Below, piece by piece: positions 24,846 through 36,226 of a DNA stretch of 64,000 nt. The notes beneath the pieces were generated by a model, which did not search any database, was not told the DNA's origin, and saw only the letters and a list, made by a program, of their open reading frames with translations. The stretch lies in contig CM024755.1 in the NCBI GenBank assembly GCA_014218235.1, forward strand, positions 41,994,109 through 42,058,108, written 5' to 3'. Within the stretch, counting starts at the first letter, position 1. Every line of letters begins with the position of its first letter. The translations under genes were made by a program, and so were the position numbers. This DNA comes from Colocasia esculenta. Taxonomy: Eukaryota > Streptophyta > Magnoliopsida > Alismatales > Araceae.

Positions 24846-26457
24846 TTGCATGATAGAGTTAGGACTAGATCATCATTCTTGCATGATATTGCAGAAGACC
24901 CACTAGCTCTAATTTCCCAAATTGAACTAAAGTCAATTGATGAAGCTTTATCAAGCTCAGATTGGATTAATGCCATGCATGATGAACTTCATCAATTTGA
25001 AAGAATCAAGTATGGAATTAGTACCTAGACCTAGTGACCAAACAGTCATTGGCACTAGATAGGTCTTTAGAAATAAGTTGAATGAGAATGGTCAAGTCAT
25101 TAAATAAAGCTAGGCTAGTTGCAAAGGGGTACAATCAAGAGTTTGGAATTGACTTTGAAGAATCATATGCCCCTGTAGCTAGACTAGAAGCAGTTAGGAT
25201 TTTCCTTGCTTTTGCATCCTCCATGAAATTCAAAGTCTATCAAATGGATGTTAAAAGTGCATTTTTAAATGGATATATCAAGGAAAATGTTTTTGTTGAA
25301 CAACCTCCTGGATTTGAAAATGAAAAACATCCTAACCATGTTTTCAAGCTTCATAAGGCTCTCTATGGTCTTAAACAAGCTCTAAGAGCTTGGTATGACC
25401 GTTTGAGTTCCTTTTTACTTGAAAAAGGATATTCTAGAGGAAATGTTGATCAAACATTGTTCACAAAAACAATAATAATCAAATAATTGTAGTCCAAATT
25501 TATGTTGATGACATAATATTTGGATCAACCAATAAAGGCCTGTGTAATGAATTTTCCAATCAAATGAAAAATGAATTTGAAATGAGTTTAATGGGAGATC
25601 TAAAGTTTTTCTTGGGATTGCAGGTTAACCAAACACATGAGGGGATCTTCATCAGTCAAACCAAACATGTCAAAGAACTTCTGAAAAGATTTGACTTTCA
25701 GAACCTCAAGCATTCAAACACACCAATTGCCATTAATGCTAAGCTAGAAGAAGACTCTCATGGTAAGTCAGTAGACCCAAAGACCTACAGAGGTATGATT
25801 GGTTCTCTACTTTATCTTACAACTTCTAGACCTGATATTCAGTTTAGTGTGTGTTTGTGTGCTAGATTTCAATCAAATCCTAAAGAAAGTCACATGTTAG
25901 CTATTAAAAGAATTTTCAAATATCTTGTTGGAACATGTGATTTAGGAATTTGGTATCCTGCTAATTGCAAGTTAGATTTGATTGCCTATTGTAATGCTGA
26001 CTATGCTGGATGTAAATTAGATAGAAAAAGCACAAGTGGCTTGTGTTTATACTTAGGTGGGTGCCTAATTTCTTGGGCTTCTAAAAAGCAACATTCAGTT
26101 GCTCTGTCAACTGCAGAGGCTGAGTATGTTGCAGCAGGTAGATGTGGAACTCAAATTCTTTGGGTGAAACATCAACTTTTTTATTATAACCAAGACTTAG
26201 GTTGTGTTCCCATTCTATGTGATAACACAAGTGCAATAAATCTGTCTAAAAACCCTATTCAGCATTCCAGAACCAAGCATATTGAAATTAGGCATCATTT
26301 CTTGAGAGATGCGGTAGCAAAGAAATCCTTTGAACTCCACTTCATATAAACTGAAAAACAAATTGCTGACATCTTCACAAAACCCCTTCCTGACAGTAGA
26401 TTCTCATCTTTAAGGAGAGAACTTGGTCTTTGTAAATGTCCTTTAGGATTGGGTTGA
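24846..26457 (+). pseudogene. Sirevirus-like reverse transcriptase and RNase H, broken
   Basis: RT starts near 24950 (W-NAM-DEL-QFER) and includes KARLVAKGYNQEFGIDFEE, QMDVKSAFLNG and LYGLKQA. The active site YVDD is intact at 25501-25512. RNase H holds ADYAG...DRKSTSG, STAEAEYVA and HIEIRHHFLRD. Breaks: TAG for the Trp in the WVFRNKL block near 25060, a one-base slip near 25107, a slip or stop near 25483, and TAA at 26347. Pol ends at TGA 26455-26457 after the usual FTKPL and LRRELG tail. Confidence 0.88.
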
Positions 26458-28155
26458 GTGTTAGGCATCTTTTAAGGGGGAGTTCTTTGCATCATCATAT
26501 TCATTTGCTTCTTTGATTCATACTAATCATATCTCTCTCTATTTCACTTCTATTTCTTTTTGACAATAAACTCTTCAACTCACATTGTGTTGAACTTCTT
26601 GGTATATCAAATGGTGATTTGAAGAAGGACAAGTTCTGCTTGTCTGCACACTTTCACTATGCGAGAGTATGTGTCTTCGCCAAGTACCAAGAAATGAAAT
26701 TGCAATTATTAAGGGGGAGCTTTTATTGTTTAAAGAGAATCTTTCCTGATTTCACAAACTTGCATATCTTTATTCTGATGAAAAGTGGTTGAAATCCTCA
26801 TCTCAGGGGGAGCTAGAAAATTCAAGTCATATCTTTTGAAAAATTCAAAACTTTTCTTGCATTACATCAATTTTCTTGCATGATGTCCTCATTCATGTGT
26901 TTAGAGTCTCAAAATGATCCTTTGAGTGATCTACTATATTTATTTGTCAACTCTCATCTATATTCTTCAAAACTATAGAAATTTAGATTTCTTTCAAAGA
27001 CTGAAGAATAATGTGTGTCTTGAATCTAAACATGTTTTTGTTTGCAATTGATGTTGGATATAGATGAGGTTCTTTTTTATCAAAAACTCTCCAAAATTGT
27101 CAATTCAATAGAGCAATGGCACATGTGCTGAGAAATTGCACACCTTCACAATGAATGAAGTGTCATGTATGTCATGAGGCACTAATGCTATCTTTGTTCA
27201 AAGGGGTTCAAAATCAAAAATAAATGAAAAGCAAAATAAATATGTCCTATTCCTTTTTGATGATGACTGAGTAACTGGAAATATTGGCGTCTAAAAAATG
27301 TATATTTTCATGTCAAAAGGTCATCATTTACCCCTTTGAGACTTGATAATGGATAAATCTTTAGTATCTAGGGACTATAGTGTGTGAAAAGGATTAGTTC
27401 TTGAGTGAACAAGATGTATCTCATTTGATAATTTGTTTCAAAAACAAAATGTGTATATCATTGGAGAATTGTTTTCAAAGAATCACTCTTATCCATCATC
27501 AAGTTGTTCTTAAAAAAAATTGTTTACTTTCAACAAACTTGATTTCAGTCTAAAAGATTTTTTTTATTTCTTTGGACTTGAAGAATATGGTAGTGTGTAG
27601 TTGATTTATTAATGTATTATATCCCTCAAATCATCATTTTAATGACTGAAGTCAATGAATGCTCATATCCTGTTGGATATTGTGTAAAACTTGAATTGTG
27701 TTGATTTTTGGAAAATTTAACAAATGAATTTTTTAGTCTCTTAAATATCCTTGAAATGATTATTCCACCCATTGCTTATCATTATAAAGATGTCCCAAAG
27801 CTCACTAATTTTTCCCACACTCAAATCATAAATTTTCATCAGGCCAGGTCGACACTAATCCATCTAGTGTCGACACACTTTCACTCAGGTCGACACTCAC
27901 CTCCTCTAGTGTCGACACTGACCCCCTGCCAGACACTTTTTTGCCGTGGGCGCTGGTTAAGGATTTGATATACCTTCGGGGTAGCATACCCTAAAACCCC
28001 TTTTTCTTCTCCAGTCGACCCGACGGTCGTCTTCTTCCTAGAATCCGACAGGTTTTTGAATCCATCTCCACCTCTTCCCTCCTCCATTCCATCACTGTTC
28101 CTCTTCTGTCATTCCTCACTCTCCATCGTCTCCTATTCCACTCCATACTGCTTCC
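26458..28155 (+). other. Sirevirus-like spacer between pol and ORF3, with polypurine-like tracts
   Basis: Non-coding, AT-rich. AAGGGGGAG occurs at 26474-26482 and 26711-26719, and CAGGGGGAG near 26804. Further copies sit after ORF3 (near 30173 and at 30571). The GTCGAC cluster 2 lies at its end. Several polypurine tracts downstream of pol are characteristic of Sireviruses. Confidence 0.8.
27846..28019 (+). repeat. Internal GTCGAC cluster 2 (upstream of ORF3)
   Basis: Four GTCGACAC sites at 27846-27919, alternating half-form and palindrome, plus a lone GTCGAC at 28014. The cluster ends about 140 bases before the ORF3 start. Confidence 0.85.
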
Positions 28156-30150
28156 ATGGAACCCAAGTAGGCCCCTCGCCGTGGAGCAAAATCAAGGGCT
28201 ACGACAAGGCCCATTCCGGCGGATGTTGATCCTCCTACTGAAAGGAGAACCAAGAGGCGCCATGACCCTACAGAGCAGCCAGGGCCGTCCTCTGCATCCC
28301 CATCATCTTCTAAGAGAGGTAGGGCTTCATCTTCTGGGCGAGGTCGAGGGTCTGCCCACCCTAGGAGGAAAATTCTGGATTCCTCTCCTAAAGTCTCTGA
28401 GAAGTCAACCTCTTCATCCTCAGAGTCTTCCCAGCCTTCTAAGAGAACTCCTTCCAAACAACTTAATGCATGGATGACCATTTTGAAGCCCAGAGCTGTG
28501 GACTTAGATGACATTGAACTGAATACTGCCTTTCCTGAAGTCCTAAATTTCTTCAAATTTCAGTCTTGGCAACCCTTTATCTCAGAGTTTCGCATCATCT
28601 ATCCTAGACTTGTCCAGGAGTTCTACATGCATTTGGAATGCACAGATGAGGGCTACAAGTCAAAAGTCAAAGGGATTGCAATTGATATGCCTACAGACAT
28701 AGCAGCTACAATATTCAAAATTTCAGATGAAGGAGCAGACTACCACAACTTTAAGTTCAACCTTCATGAAGCATATACCATCATGACTGGATTGTAGGCA
28801 GATGAGTCTGATCTCAAATAAACCCATGTCACCGAATTCAACACCAACACTTTTCCACCAGTGTTGAGGCTTACCCATCACATCCTCACCACTATCATAA
28901 CACCTCAAGGTGGTGGGAGAGACATACTCATAGACATCCAAAGGTTTGTGCTATACTGTATGAGCAAGGACATTAAGGTAAATCTCCATGTTATTATGTA
29001 CCAAATCATCTCTGAGACCATTAGGGCAGATTTGCATAGATCACTTCCTTATGCAGCCCATTTGACTCAAGTCTTCAAACACTTTGGTGTGTCTCTTGAG
29101 AATGAGAAGTCTGAGAAAATTCCTAAGTCCAATATTTACTGCTTTAAGCATGTTCAAAAGTTTATGGGCTTTAGGATTGTGGGTGATAAGGTTAGGAGAG
29201 GGCCAGGTGCAGTAGAGGCCTATGTGGTGCAAGAGGATCAACCTCCAGTGCAAGAGGATCAGCCTCTAGTACAAGAGGATCAGCCTCCAGTGCAAGAGGA
29301 TCAGCCTCAAGTGCATGAGGACCAACCTCCAATGAATGAGGATCAGCCTCATGTGGAAGTTGAAGTTGATGTACCCTTTCATGCCCCTCTTTCACCTCAA
29401 CTTCAGCCCTCCTCCTAATTGAACCCTGAAACTGAAATTCCATCCTTTTCTCCACAACCTCCAGTTCCTGCATCCACATCCTTTGGTGGACCTTCTATTC
29501 CACCAGAGCTATACACCTTTTTGAATGACAAATTTGATTCTTTGAACACCTCAATTCAGACCATGTCAGAAAATTTTGAGTTGAGGATTCAGAGGTTGGA
29601 GAACAATGTATCTGCCAAATTTATTGAACAAAAAGCAGCTTCTGACCATGCAACTCAAAGGTTCAATAGGCAAATAGGCACATTGGCAGATGCTTCAGTT
29701 GAGCTAAAAGAGCATCAAAAGGAGTTTGAAATAGTTCTTAAGGGAATTTTGGCAAATTCCCAAGCTGATGTCTTCAACACAAAGGAGACACTCTCTCAGA
29801 TTTCTATGACAAGGCTGTCTTTTGCCCATTTGGTAGATGACTTGGAGAGCATGAAGAATTTGTCTGCTCATATTGATGAAGAGATGTCTACACTTAAAAA
29901 GGAATTCAAAGTTTAGAATAGACCTGCTTGGTCAGCTGGTTCTTCTTCATCTTCACAGCCAAAGTCAACTGAACTCAGTGCCCTTCAAGCTACAATGTCA
30001 GAGAACTCAGAGAGAATGGAAAATCTGTTGCATACAAGACTTTCCACTATCCAAGCACAAATGAAGTTCAGTCTGGCTTCAATGGAAAAGAGACTGACAG
30101 ACATTGAGACCATTTTGATACCCATTCCTCCTCCTCCTCCTCCCCATTAA
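28156..30150 (+). pseudogene. Sirevirus-like envelope-like ORF3, five in-frame stops
   Basis: One reading frame of about 664 codons runs from ATG 28156 to TAA 30148-30150 without any frameshift. It is interrupted by stops at 28168 (TAG), 28795 (TAG), about 28819 (TAA), 29416 (TAA) and 29914 (TAG). Parts in order: a basic, Ser/Pro-rich N-terminus; a globular segment (about 28474-29200) like the domain common in plant retrotransposon third ORFs; six 7-residue repeats (QEDQPP type, 29227-29352); and a C-terminal coiled-coil segment (29560-30110) ending in a proline run. I see no signal peptide or clear membrane segment, so 'envelope-like' reflects position and family only. Function unknown. Confidence 0.82.
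29227..29352 (+). repeat. Six tandem 21-bp repeats inside ORF3
   Basis: Six in-frame 21-base units, each encoding V-Q-E-D-Q-P-P or a variant. The last two are most diverged. Multiples of 21 bases keep the frame. Confidence 0.9.
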
Positions 30151-30570
30151 TGTAATTTCTTTTGATGATGTCAAAGGGGGAGAAGATAGCAAGAACTTGT
30201 AATGCTTTTTAAATGTGTTTTTGAAGATTGCAATGTTCATATTTTGTGAATGAAATGAATAGAAATCTTTGTGTCTTCAATGTGATTGAAAACTTTTTTG
30301 AATGAATGTGAATGTAATGATTGCTTGTCAAGCTGCTTGACCTCTTTGTGCAAATAACTCACTTCTAGTAACATTGTGTCTTTCATGTGTGTGATCTTCA
30401 AATGTTACTAAAAAATTTTCAAAGGTCTTTCACAAGTTTGAATAAAAAGAAATAAAACATCACTCAGTCACAATCATGCCTTTCTAACGGAGTGTTAAAT
30501 AACCAAAGGTGCTTAAAATCACTTTTCATCAAAACTTCACTTCTATATAGTTTTAAGGTTGCCATCATCA
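30151..30570 (+). other. Sirevirus-like 3' untranslated region
   Basis: Non-coding sequence between ORF3 and the polypurine tract. It contains a further AAAGGGGGAG tract near 30173. No gene is seen. Confidence 0.7.
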
Positions 30571-30583
30571 AAAAGGGGGAGAT
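30571..30583 (+). other. Sirevirus-like polypurine tract
   Basis: AAAAGGGGGAGAT directly precedes the 3' LTR start TGTTGGG, so this is the functional member of the tract series. Confidence 0.88.
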
Positions 30584-32379
30584 TGTTGGGTTGAGTGTGA
30601 AAACAAGTCATTTCCCCTCATATTTTGATGATGACAAGCTGTGATTTTAATGCATAAAAATTGGAACATGTGAAATACATCACCTGAATTACCAATATTC
30701 AAAAAGCATGTTTCCAAGCACATTTATCATTTATATTCATGATAATACATTTAACTAATGATTTATGTGTTATTTTCTCAGGGACAAACATTTTCTTGCA
30801 AAGGTAGTGTCGACACAACCATCAATGGTGTCGACACAATGTCTCTGAGCAAAGGCAGAAATGTGAAGAAAAGATCAACTAGTGTCGACACTAGTCCAGC
30901 GCAGGTCGACACTAGACACAGATCCCAGAGAAATATGTTAACAGGCTTCCATCTCAGGTCAACACTAAATCAGATAGTGTCGACACTAGAGAACCTTCCC
31001 AGAAGGCCTGTTGTTTAGATAGATATAGTAGGTCGACACCAAATGCAGGCAGGTCGACACTAGATGGCTCTCCCAGAAGGCCTGTTTGTCAGATGACCAA
31101 AGCAGGTCGACACGAGATCATATCAGGTCAACACTAGAGAGCCTTCCCAGAAGGGTTGTTTTGCTGTCTGCGACATGGTGTCGACACTGGATCATCTCTG
31201 GTCGACACTAGAGACCTCTCCTAGGGAATTGTTTTGCCAGTCTGGGACAGCGTGTCGACACACCTCAGGGAAGGTCGACACACTCCGGAATCTCTGTGAC
31301 TTAAACTTTGTCCTGGACACATGGCACCCTAGGGAACTGTTGGATTAGCCTTGGATCGTGTGCCCACGACCCCCAAGGGTACATTTGGACTATTAGGGGT
31401 ATAAATACCCTCCTATTGGCTATCCAACATGCAAGGACCCTTTCAGAGCCTCCCAGAAATACTGTTGGCAGCTAGAAGGTTTCTCCTCCCTGTTCTTGCC
31501 TTCCTGGTGCTTCCTCAAGCCAAATTCTCATATGCTCAAGTGTGAGAAGTGGAGATTGATCGTTGAAGAAGCAATTGGATCACCTCAAGGAAGCAGATCA
31601 AGTAGAAGCCGACTTCTGTGAAGAATTTAAGGAAGATCCTGAAGATCAGAATTGCAGAGCATCGCTCAGGAACTTCTAGAGATGAAAGACCTTCACAATT
31701 CGACCTTCTACAAGGGAGTACATCTGAAGAGAAAAGCTATCAATACAATTCTCATTTTCATTTTTCTCTTCTGAGTAATTCTGAGATTGTGCATGGGTTG
31801 TTGAATGAGTCTCATGAATTCACTCTTGTTGGACTAGATGTTTTGCTAGAGGATCTAAGTCTTGTGTGTTTCTAGCAAGTTGTTTGTGAGCCGTCGAGCT
31901 CAGTGTTTTTGAGTTGTCGCACATAAGGTGATGTTGAGCAGTCTTGCTCAGGGTTCTAGAGTAGTCTTACTCTAGAGTTTGTGTGAGTTGTAAACTCAGG
32001 TGGTTGGAGTTGTCTGGCTCCAGTGGGTGTGTTGTACCCAGGTTGTTTAGTGGATCCTCACTGTGTGAGGGGTGGATGTAGGAATCACATGGTGTGATTT
32101 CCGAACTACCTAAAAATCTTTGTGCATTGATCTGATTGTGGTTTGAACTTATCCTTCGTTAGATGCATGCATAGGATCATTTAGATTCATCTAATCAATT
32201 TGTTTACACACTCCATTTGCACAACTCACTCAATTCATCTTCAGATCTTTGAAATTTGTTTCTCAATTTGTCTCTGATTCAAGAGTTTTTAAAATTGGTT
32301 AAGCTTCCGCATTAGTAGGCCTAGATCTATTCAACCCCCCACCTTCTAGATCTTGTCCTCACCTTTTCTCGATCCTTCA
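30584..32379 (+). repeat. Sirevirus-like 3' LTR
   Basis: 1796 bases, matching 19168-20955. It carries the motif array at 30807-31284 (twelve intact GTCGAC and two GTCAAC) and TATAAATA at 31400-31407. Most differences from the 5' LTR lie in U3. Confidence 0.93.
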
Positions 32380-32384
32380 TTCAC
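32380..32384. repeat. Target-site duplication TTCAC, right copy (Sirevirus-like element)
   Basis: Second copy, after the LTR end GATCCTTCA. The gypsy 1 LTR sequence then resumes. Confidence 0.9.
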
Positions 32385-34414
32385 GTGCTATCGCATTCAT
32401 ATGTTCACATTTCACATATTCACATCTTTCACACTTCTACACTTAATTGTCGTGACACATAGTCTGAACCACCATAAAGAAGGACAACATTCACATAACA
32501 CATACCCGTCACCTAGGCAATACAGTGATGAATCTTGGTAACTATGCAGAACCGGGAGAAGCCCACTCCACCCTAACCAGTGGTACTTGTCCACCTCTAG
32601 GATTTCATCCTAATGCCCATAGGATATCACATACACAATGAGCCTTCCATAGGTACTTTTCTATAGTACGGCTCCACAGCCTTCTATGGTAGCAGTGTCA
32701 ATCTTGGCACATATTACACATTAACACTTAATCACATGGTTTACATTATTCACATGCACTATTTAACTCATTCACATGCACTTTAAACAATATACATGCT
32801 TTAGTTTATAAAACTCAATATGACTATTCCACAGTGTTAAATTAAACTTAACAGTGCCTTAACATGCTGCAAATCACTTGAAATTACATGATTTACAATA
32901 AACACGCTTATCATGGCTTAAATACTTTTTTAAAAGACAAATAGTACTCATAGTTTTTAAAACAATATCAAATTTTTATCACAGACTTCATACGAGTAAT
33001 ATATCACATGTCTAATTTTTCAGATTTTTTGCAACTGTAAATATATTTTTAATAATTTAAATAAATTCCATGCCAATTTAACATGATAATCACTTTAACA
33101 AGGTATAAAGTGACACAATCAGTTCTAACAGGTCCAGAACATTGACACAATAACCCTAAGATCATGGAAATTTTTTATAACATTTTCATGCATTAAACCC
33201 ATTTATTCAGAATTAAACATAGTCATAACATGCATATTCCACCACAACAGAAATTTTATTAATTAAAACCATGCACAGAAATTCGACGGAACCTCATGAT
33301 ATGACCTAAAGACAATACTTGACAAACCCTAATTTTCTCAGCATGTATAGACAAGCAAAAGTTCAAAATTTATCACCCAAATATGACAAACAAGATTCTG
33401 TGAAAACAGATGAACTTGGTAGCAAGGGCCTTGACGCCAACAATGGTTAATGGCACAGGATGTTGTCGTCAACTCAGGAACTTGGCGGCAACAAGCTTGC
33501 CGTCAACTTCCTGTCTGCAGAAAGTGCAAACCGAACTCACAAAAAGAAGAGAACTGGGGTTCCAGGACACGAATAAAAATCTGCAAAATTCCTGAGACCT
33601 AAAGGACATGTCTAGGGATGTTAACCTTTGATTACTTGCTTGTAAATAATTCTAGGAAGATCAAATTTTGTAGAAGTAGCCCTCCTTTGCCAAGCCAAGA
33701 AGGTGAGATTTCCTCCCTAACTTCGGTCTTTTTGCTTGTGCAGATGATTCTCTTGGAGTCGGGGAAGATTCGTCAATAGTTCGAGCACCTCCCAGTCGAA
33801 GTAGATCGCTAGAAGACCTCCCCAATCGCCGGATCAGGCTTGCAAAAGTTCTGGTTTTTCTCTCCACAAACCCTAGTTTTCCTTTTAGCCAGAGGACCTA
33901 ATCTGGCCGAAAACTACTGGTTTTATAGAGCTAATGGGTCACGGTACTATTAGCATTACGTTTTGTACCGTTGGGGATAGGTTTCCTAATGAAGAACCGA
34001 ACAAAGCGCAGCCATTTTCAGATCTGGAATTGCAACATAACCGGAGAAGTAAACAGCCACTTAGTTGCCGTTAATAGGAAGTCAGCATCCATCAATCTGG
34101 ACGTCAATATGAAGACAACGACACACCGGTTGCCGTCAACCTGATGTTAACGTCAGGTGATATTGACGTTAATTAGGGATTTCAGCAAAATTCTAAATAC
34201 ATTAAACCAGCATACAAGTATAAAGGTAAATTGACATTATATGCACATAATTTAATAAATAATATGTACAGAATTAGCTAAATACTTATATATACAAAAA
34301 TAAATAAATATATATATACATATGCACATAAGTAAATAAATAAACATGCTATTAACAATAATTACCATATGCATCTTATTAAACATAATATGAATAAAGT
34401 TCGAGGGCCTTACA

Positions 34415-34419
34415 GATAA
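34415..34419. repeat. Target-site duplication GATAA, right copy (gypsy 1)
   Basis: Second copy of the 1392-1396 duplication, after the terminus CCTTACA. Confidence 0.9.
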
Positions 34420-34450
34420 TGCCTAGCAGAGGCTGGTTAGAGAGTCAAAC

Positions 34451-36226
34451 TGTAATGGCCCTAAATATTTATGCCCATTAAGGCTCCATATCATGATTCG
34501 TCTCCCGCGAACGGACCGAAATCTCACAAGTGATATCTCGCACACGTGTCCAGTATGAATATAAAAGACAACTACAACAGTATAAGACACAGAAAGTACA
34601 TGTGCTCATATCTGCATATAACAGTTTACAACTGTCCCAATACATTATTACATGACCAATTAAAAAGTACAACTACCTATGGCATACCCCGAGGGAGCAC
34701 AAGCTCACTCAACACAACTAACACTACTACTGGTGGTATAAGTCTGCTACAACGCCTCCGTAAGTCATACCAGTGGTAAGCCCTAAAAAGAACTGTCGGG
34801 GAGTGAGCCTCAACAAGTCCCGAGCTCAGTAGGGACCACCCAAAAAGAACAACACATGAAACTAAAGAGAGATCTCAACCCCAAAGGGTCTCATTAGAAA
34901 TTCTGATAGCAAAACCATGGCATGCTTACAACAGTCACAACAAATAACAACTAAACATAAATATACCAATAAACATGAAGTCCTCAAAAGGAAAGGGAAA
35001 CCATGGGACTAGCGCAACACTACTAGTCCGCCCAACAACTGCAATGCGCCATAGCCTCACAGGCACACTATTACAACAATGGTCACCTAAGCTACAGGCC
35101 ATACAGACAAACCTCTGCCTAGGCCACAAGTTTCACAAGCAAACCTCCAAACAAATGAGTAACAGGACTACTGACTAAGAGCTGGTCCATTATACCCCGA
35201 ATCTAGATATATCAAAAGCCATACACATGGTAGCAGGACTGGCTACAGTGGGCAAATCCATCACACACTAAAATCATAATCGGACGTTTACCGAGAAACG
35301 GTAAAACACAACGAGTGGAAGGTCTCACCACACGACCTCCACGGAGCACAACTCCACCTCAACACCTAAAAAGACTGGTACACAATGTACCACGAGAAAC
35401 CTATACCCACAAAGGGTATAGGTACCTACCACCACAAAACCACAACCAAAACCGTGCCACCACTAGGGCACACCACAACGGGTAAAACCTCAACCAACCT
35501 ATCACACACACAAGTCACCACCAGTGACAAAGCGCGAGTCGGAAAGGAACGACGCCACTATATGGGAACGGACTATTGGTTCATGATGCCATTATCCAAC
35601 CCAGACAACACTATACAAGAACTACGTCTCAATCTCGCAGTCATGGACGAAAGGTCCAACTGCTGCTCCACAACCACAAGCCAAAGAACAATGGAGACCA
35701 ACCAACACCACACCTGCAGTTCACACACCTCGCAGGCACGTGCCTCACACCTTTAGGGACTCCGGCCTGAGCTCCCTAAAGTGAGGCACTGGAAACACCA
35801 GACAAGCTGGGAACTAATATGTCTACTGATGTTCGTACCCCCAACCACTAGCGCGCTACAAGCGACTGCACACCCAAAAACAAGTCGCTACCCCCAGCCA
35901 TCTTCCCTCAGCCGGACATACTACACAAATAAAAGAGTGACGGTGTCTAGGACAGACGACATAGACCTCGACGGTACCCAGTACCATGATAAGCCCCGAG
36001 CACACACACGTTCCTGGCTCACACAAAACCTGGGGCACCCAACTGAAGACCTCCACTCATATTCAATTTTCAGCTATTTCTGTGCCACACTGAATTCTGA
36101 GCTCCGCTATATTAATAATATATACTTTACCCTTTATATATCTCCTCACTTTAAACAATATTCTCTGACTGACTCAGCAAACCAGATTCATAACTCTTTA
36201 TAATTTCCATTCTTGTTGCTGTAACA
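34451..36226 (-). repeat. Element N LTR1
   Basis: 1776 bases. The most diverged LTR at its left end. It keeps the roughly 57-base segment near 35845-35900 that LTR2 and LTR3 lack. Confidence 0.75.

Larger units (their letters stand above)
19168..32379 (+). mobile_element. Sirevirus-like Ty1/copia retrotransposon with envelope-like ORF
   Basis: The 13.2-kb element has 1788- and 1796-bp LTRs and TTCAC duplications. Gene order is gag, protease, integrase, RT, RNase H, which is the copia order, followed by a long spacer and a third ORF before the 3' LTR. The third ORF, the repeated polypurine-like tracts downstream of pol and the motif arrays in the LTR are Sirevirus hallmarks. By eye the LTRs differ at about 45 positions, roughly 97.5% identity, so it is fairly young. 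All three coding regions carry nonsense or frameshift changes. Confidence 0.93.
1397..34414 (-). mobile_element. Gypsy 1: Ty3/gypsy chromovirus (Tekay/Del-like), split by two nested elements
   Basis: The element reads on the minus strand: 5' LTR at the right, PBS for initiator tRNA-Met at 18409-18420, gag, protease, RT, RNase H, integrase with a C-terminal chromodomain, a polypurine tract, then the 3' LTR at the left. Perfect GATAA duplications flank it. Subtracting the guests at 2600-11947 and 19168-32379, with one duplication copy each, leaves about 10.45 kb, with LTRs of about 2.78 and 2.77 kb and a 4.9-kb internal region. The long LTRs and chromodomain suit the Tekay/Del clade; the clade call is inference. 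Both guests lie in LTRs. The two gypsy LTRs differ more from each other than the guests' LTR pairs do, as expected if the host element is older. Confidence 0.92.
18426..34414 (-). repeat. Gypsy 1 5' LTR, interrupted by the Sirevirus-like element
   Basis: The LTR occupies 18426-19167 and 32380-34414 (32380-32384 is the second copy of the guest's target duplication). It begins TGTAACGACC and ends GGGCCTTACA on the plus strand. Removing the guest gives about 2.77 kb, close to the partner LTR. Confidence 0.9.
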
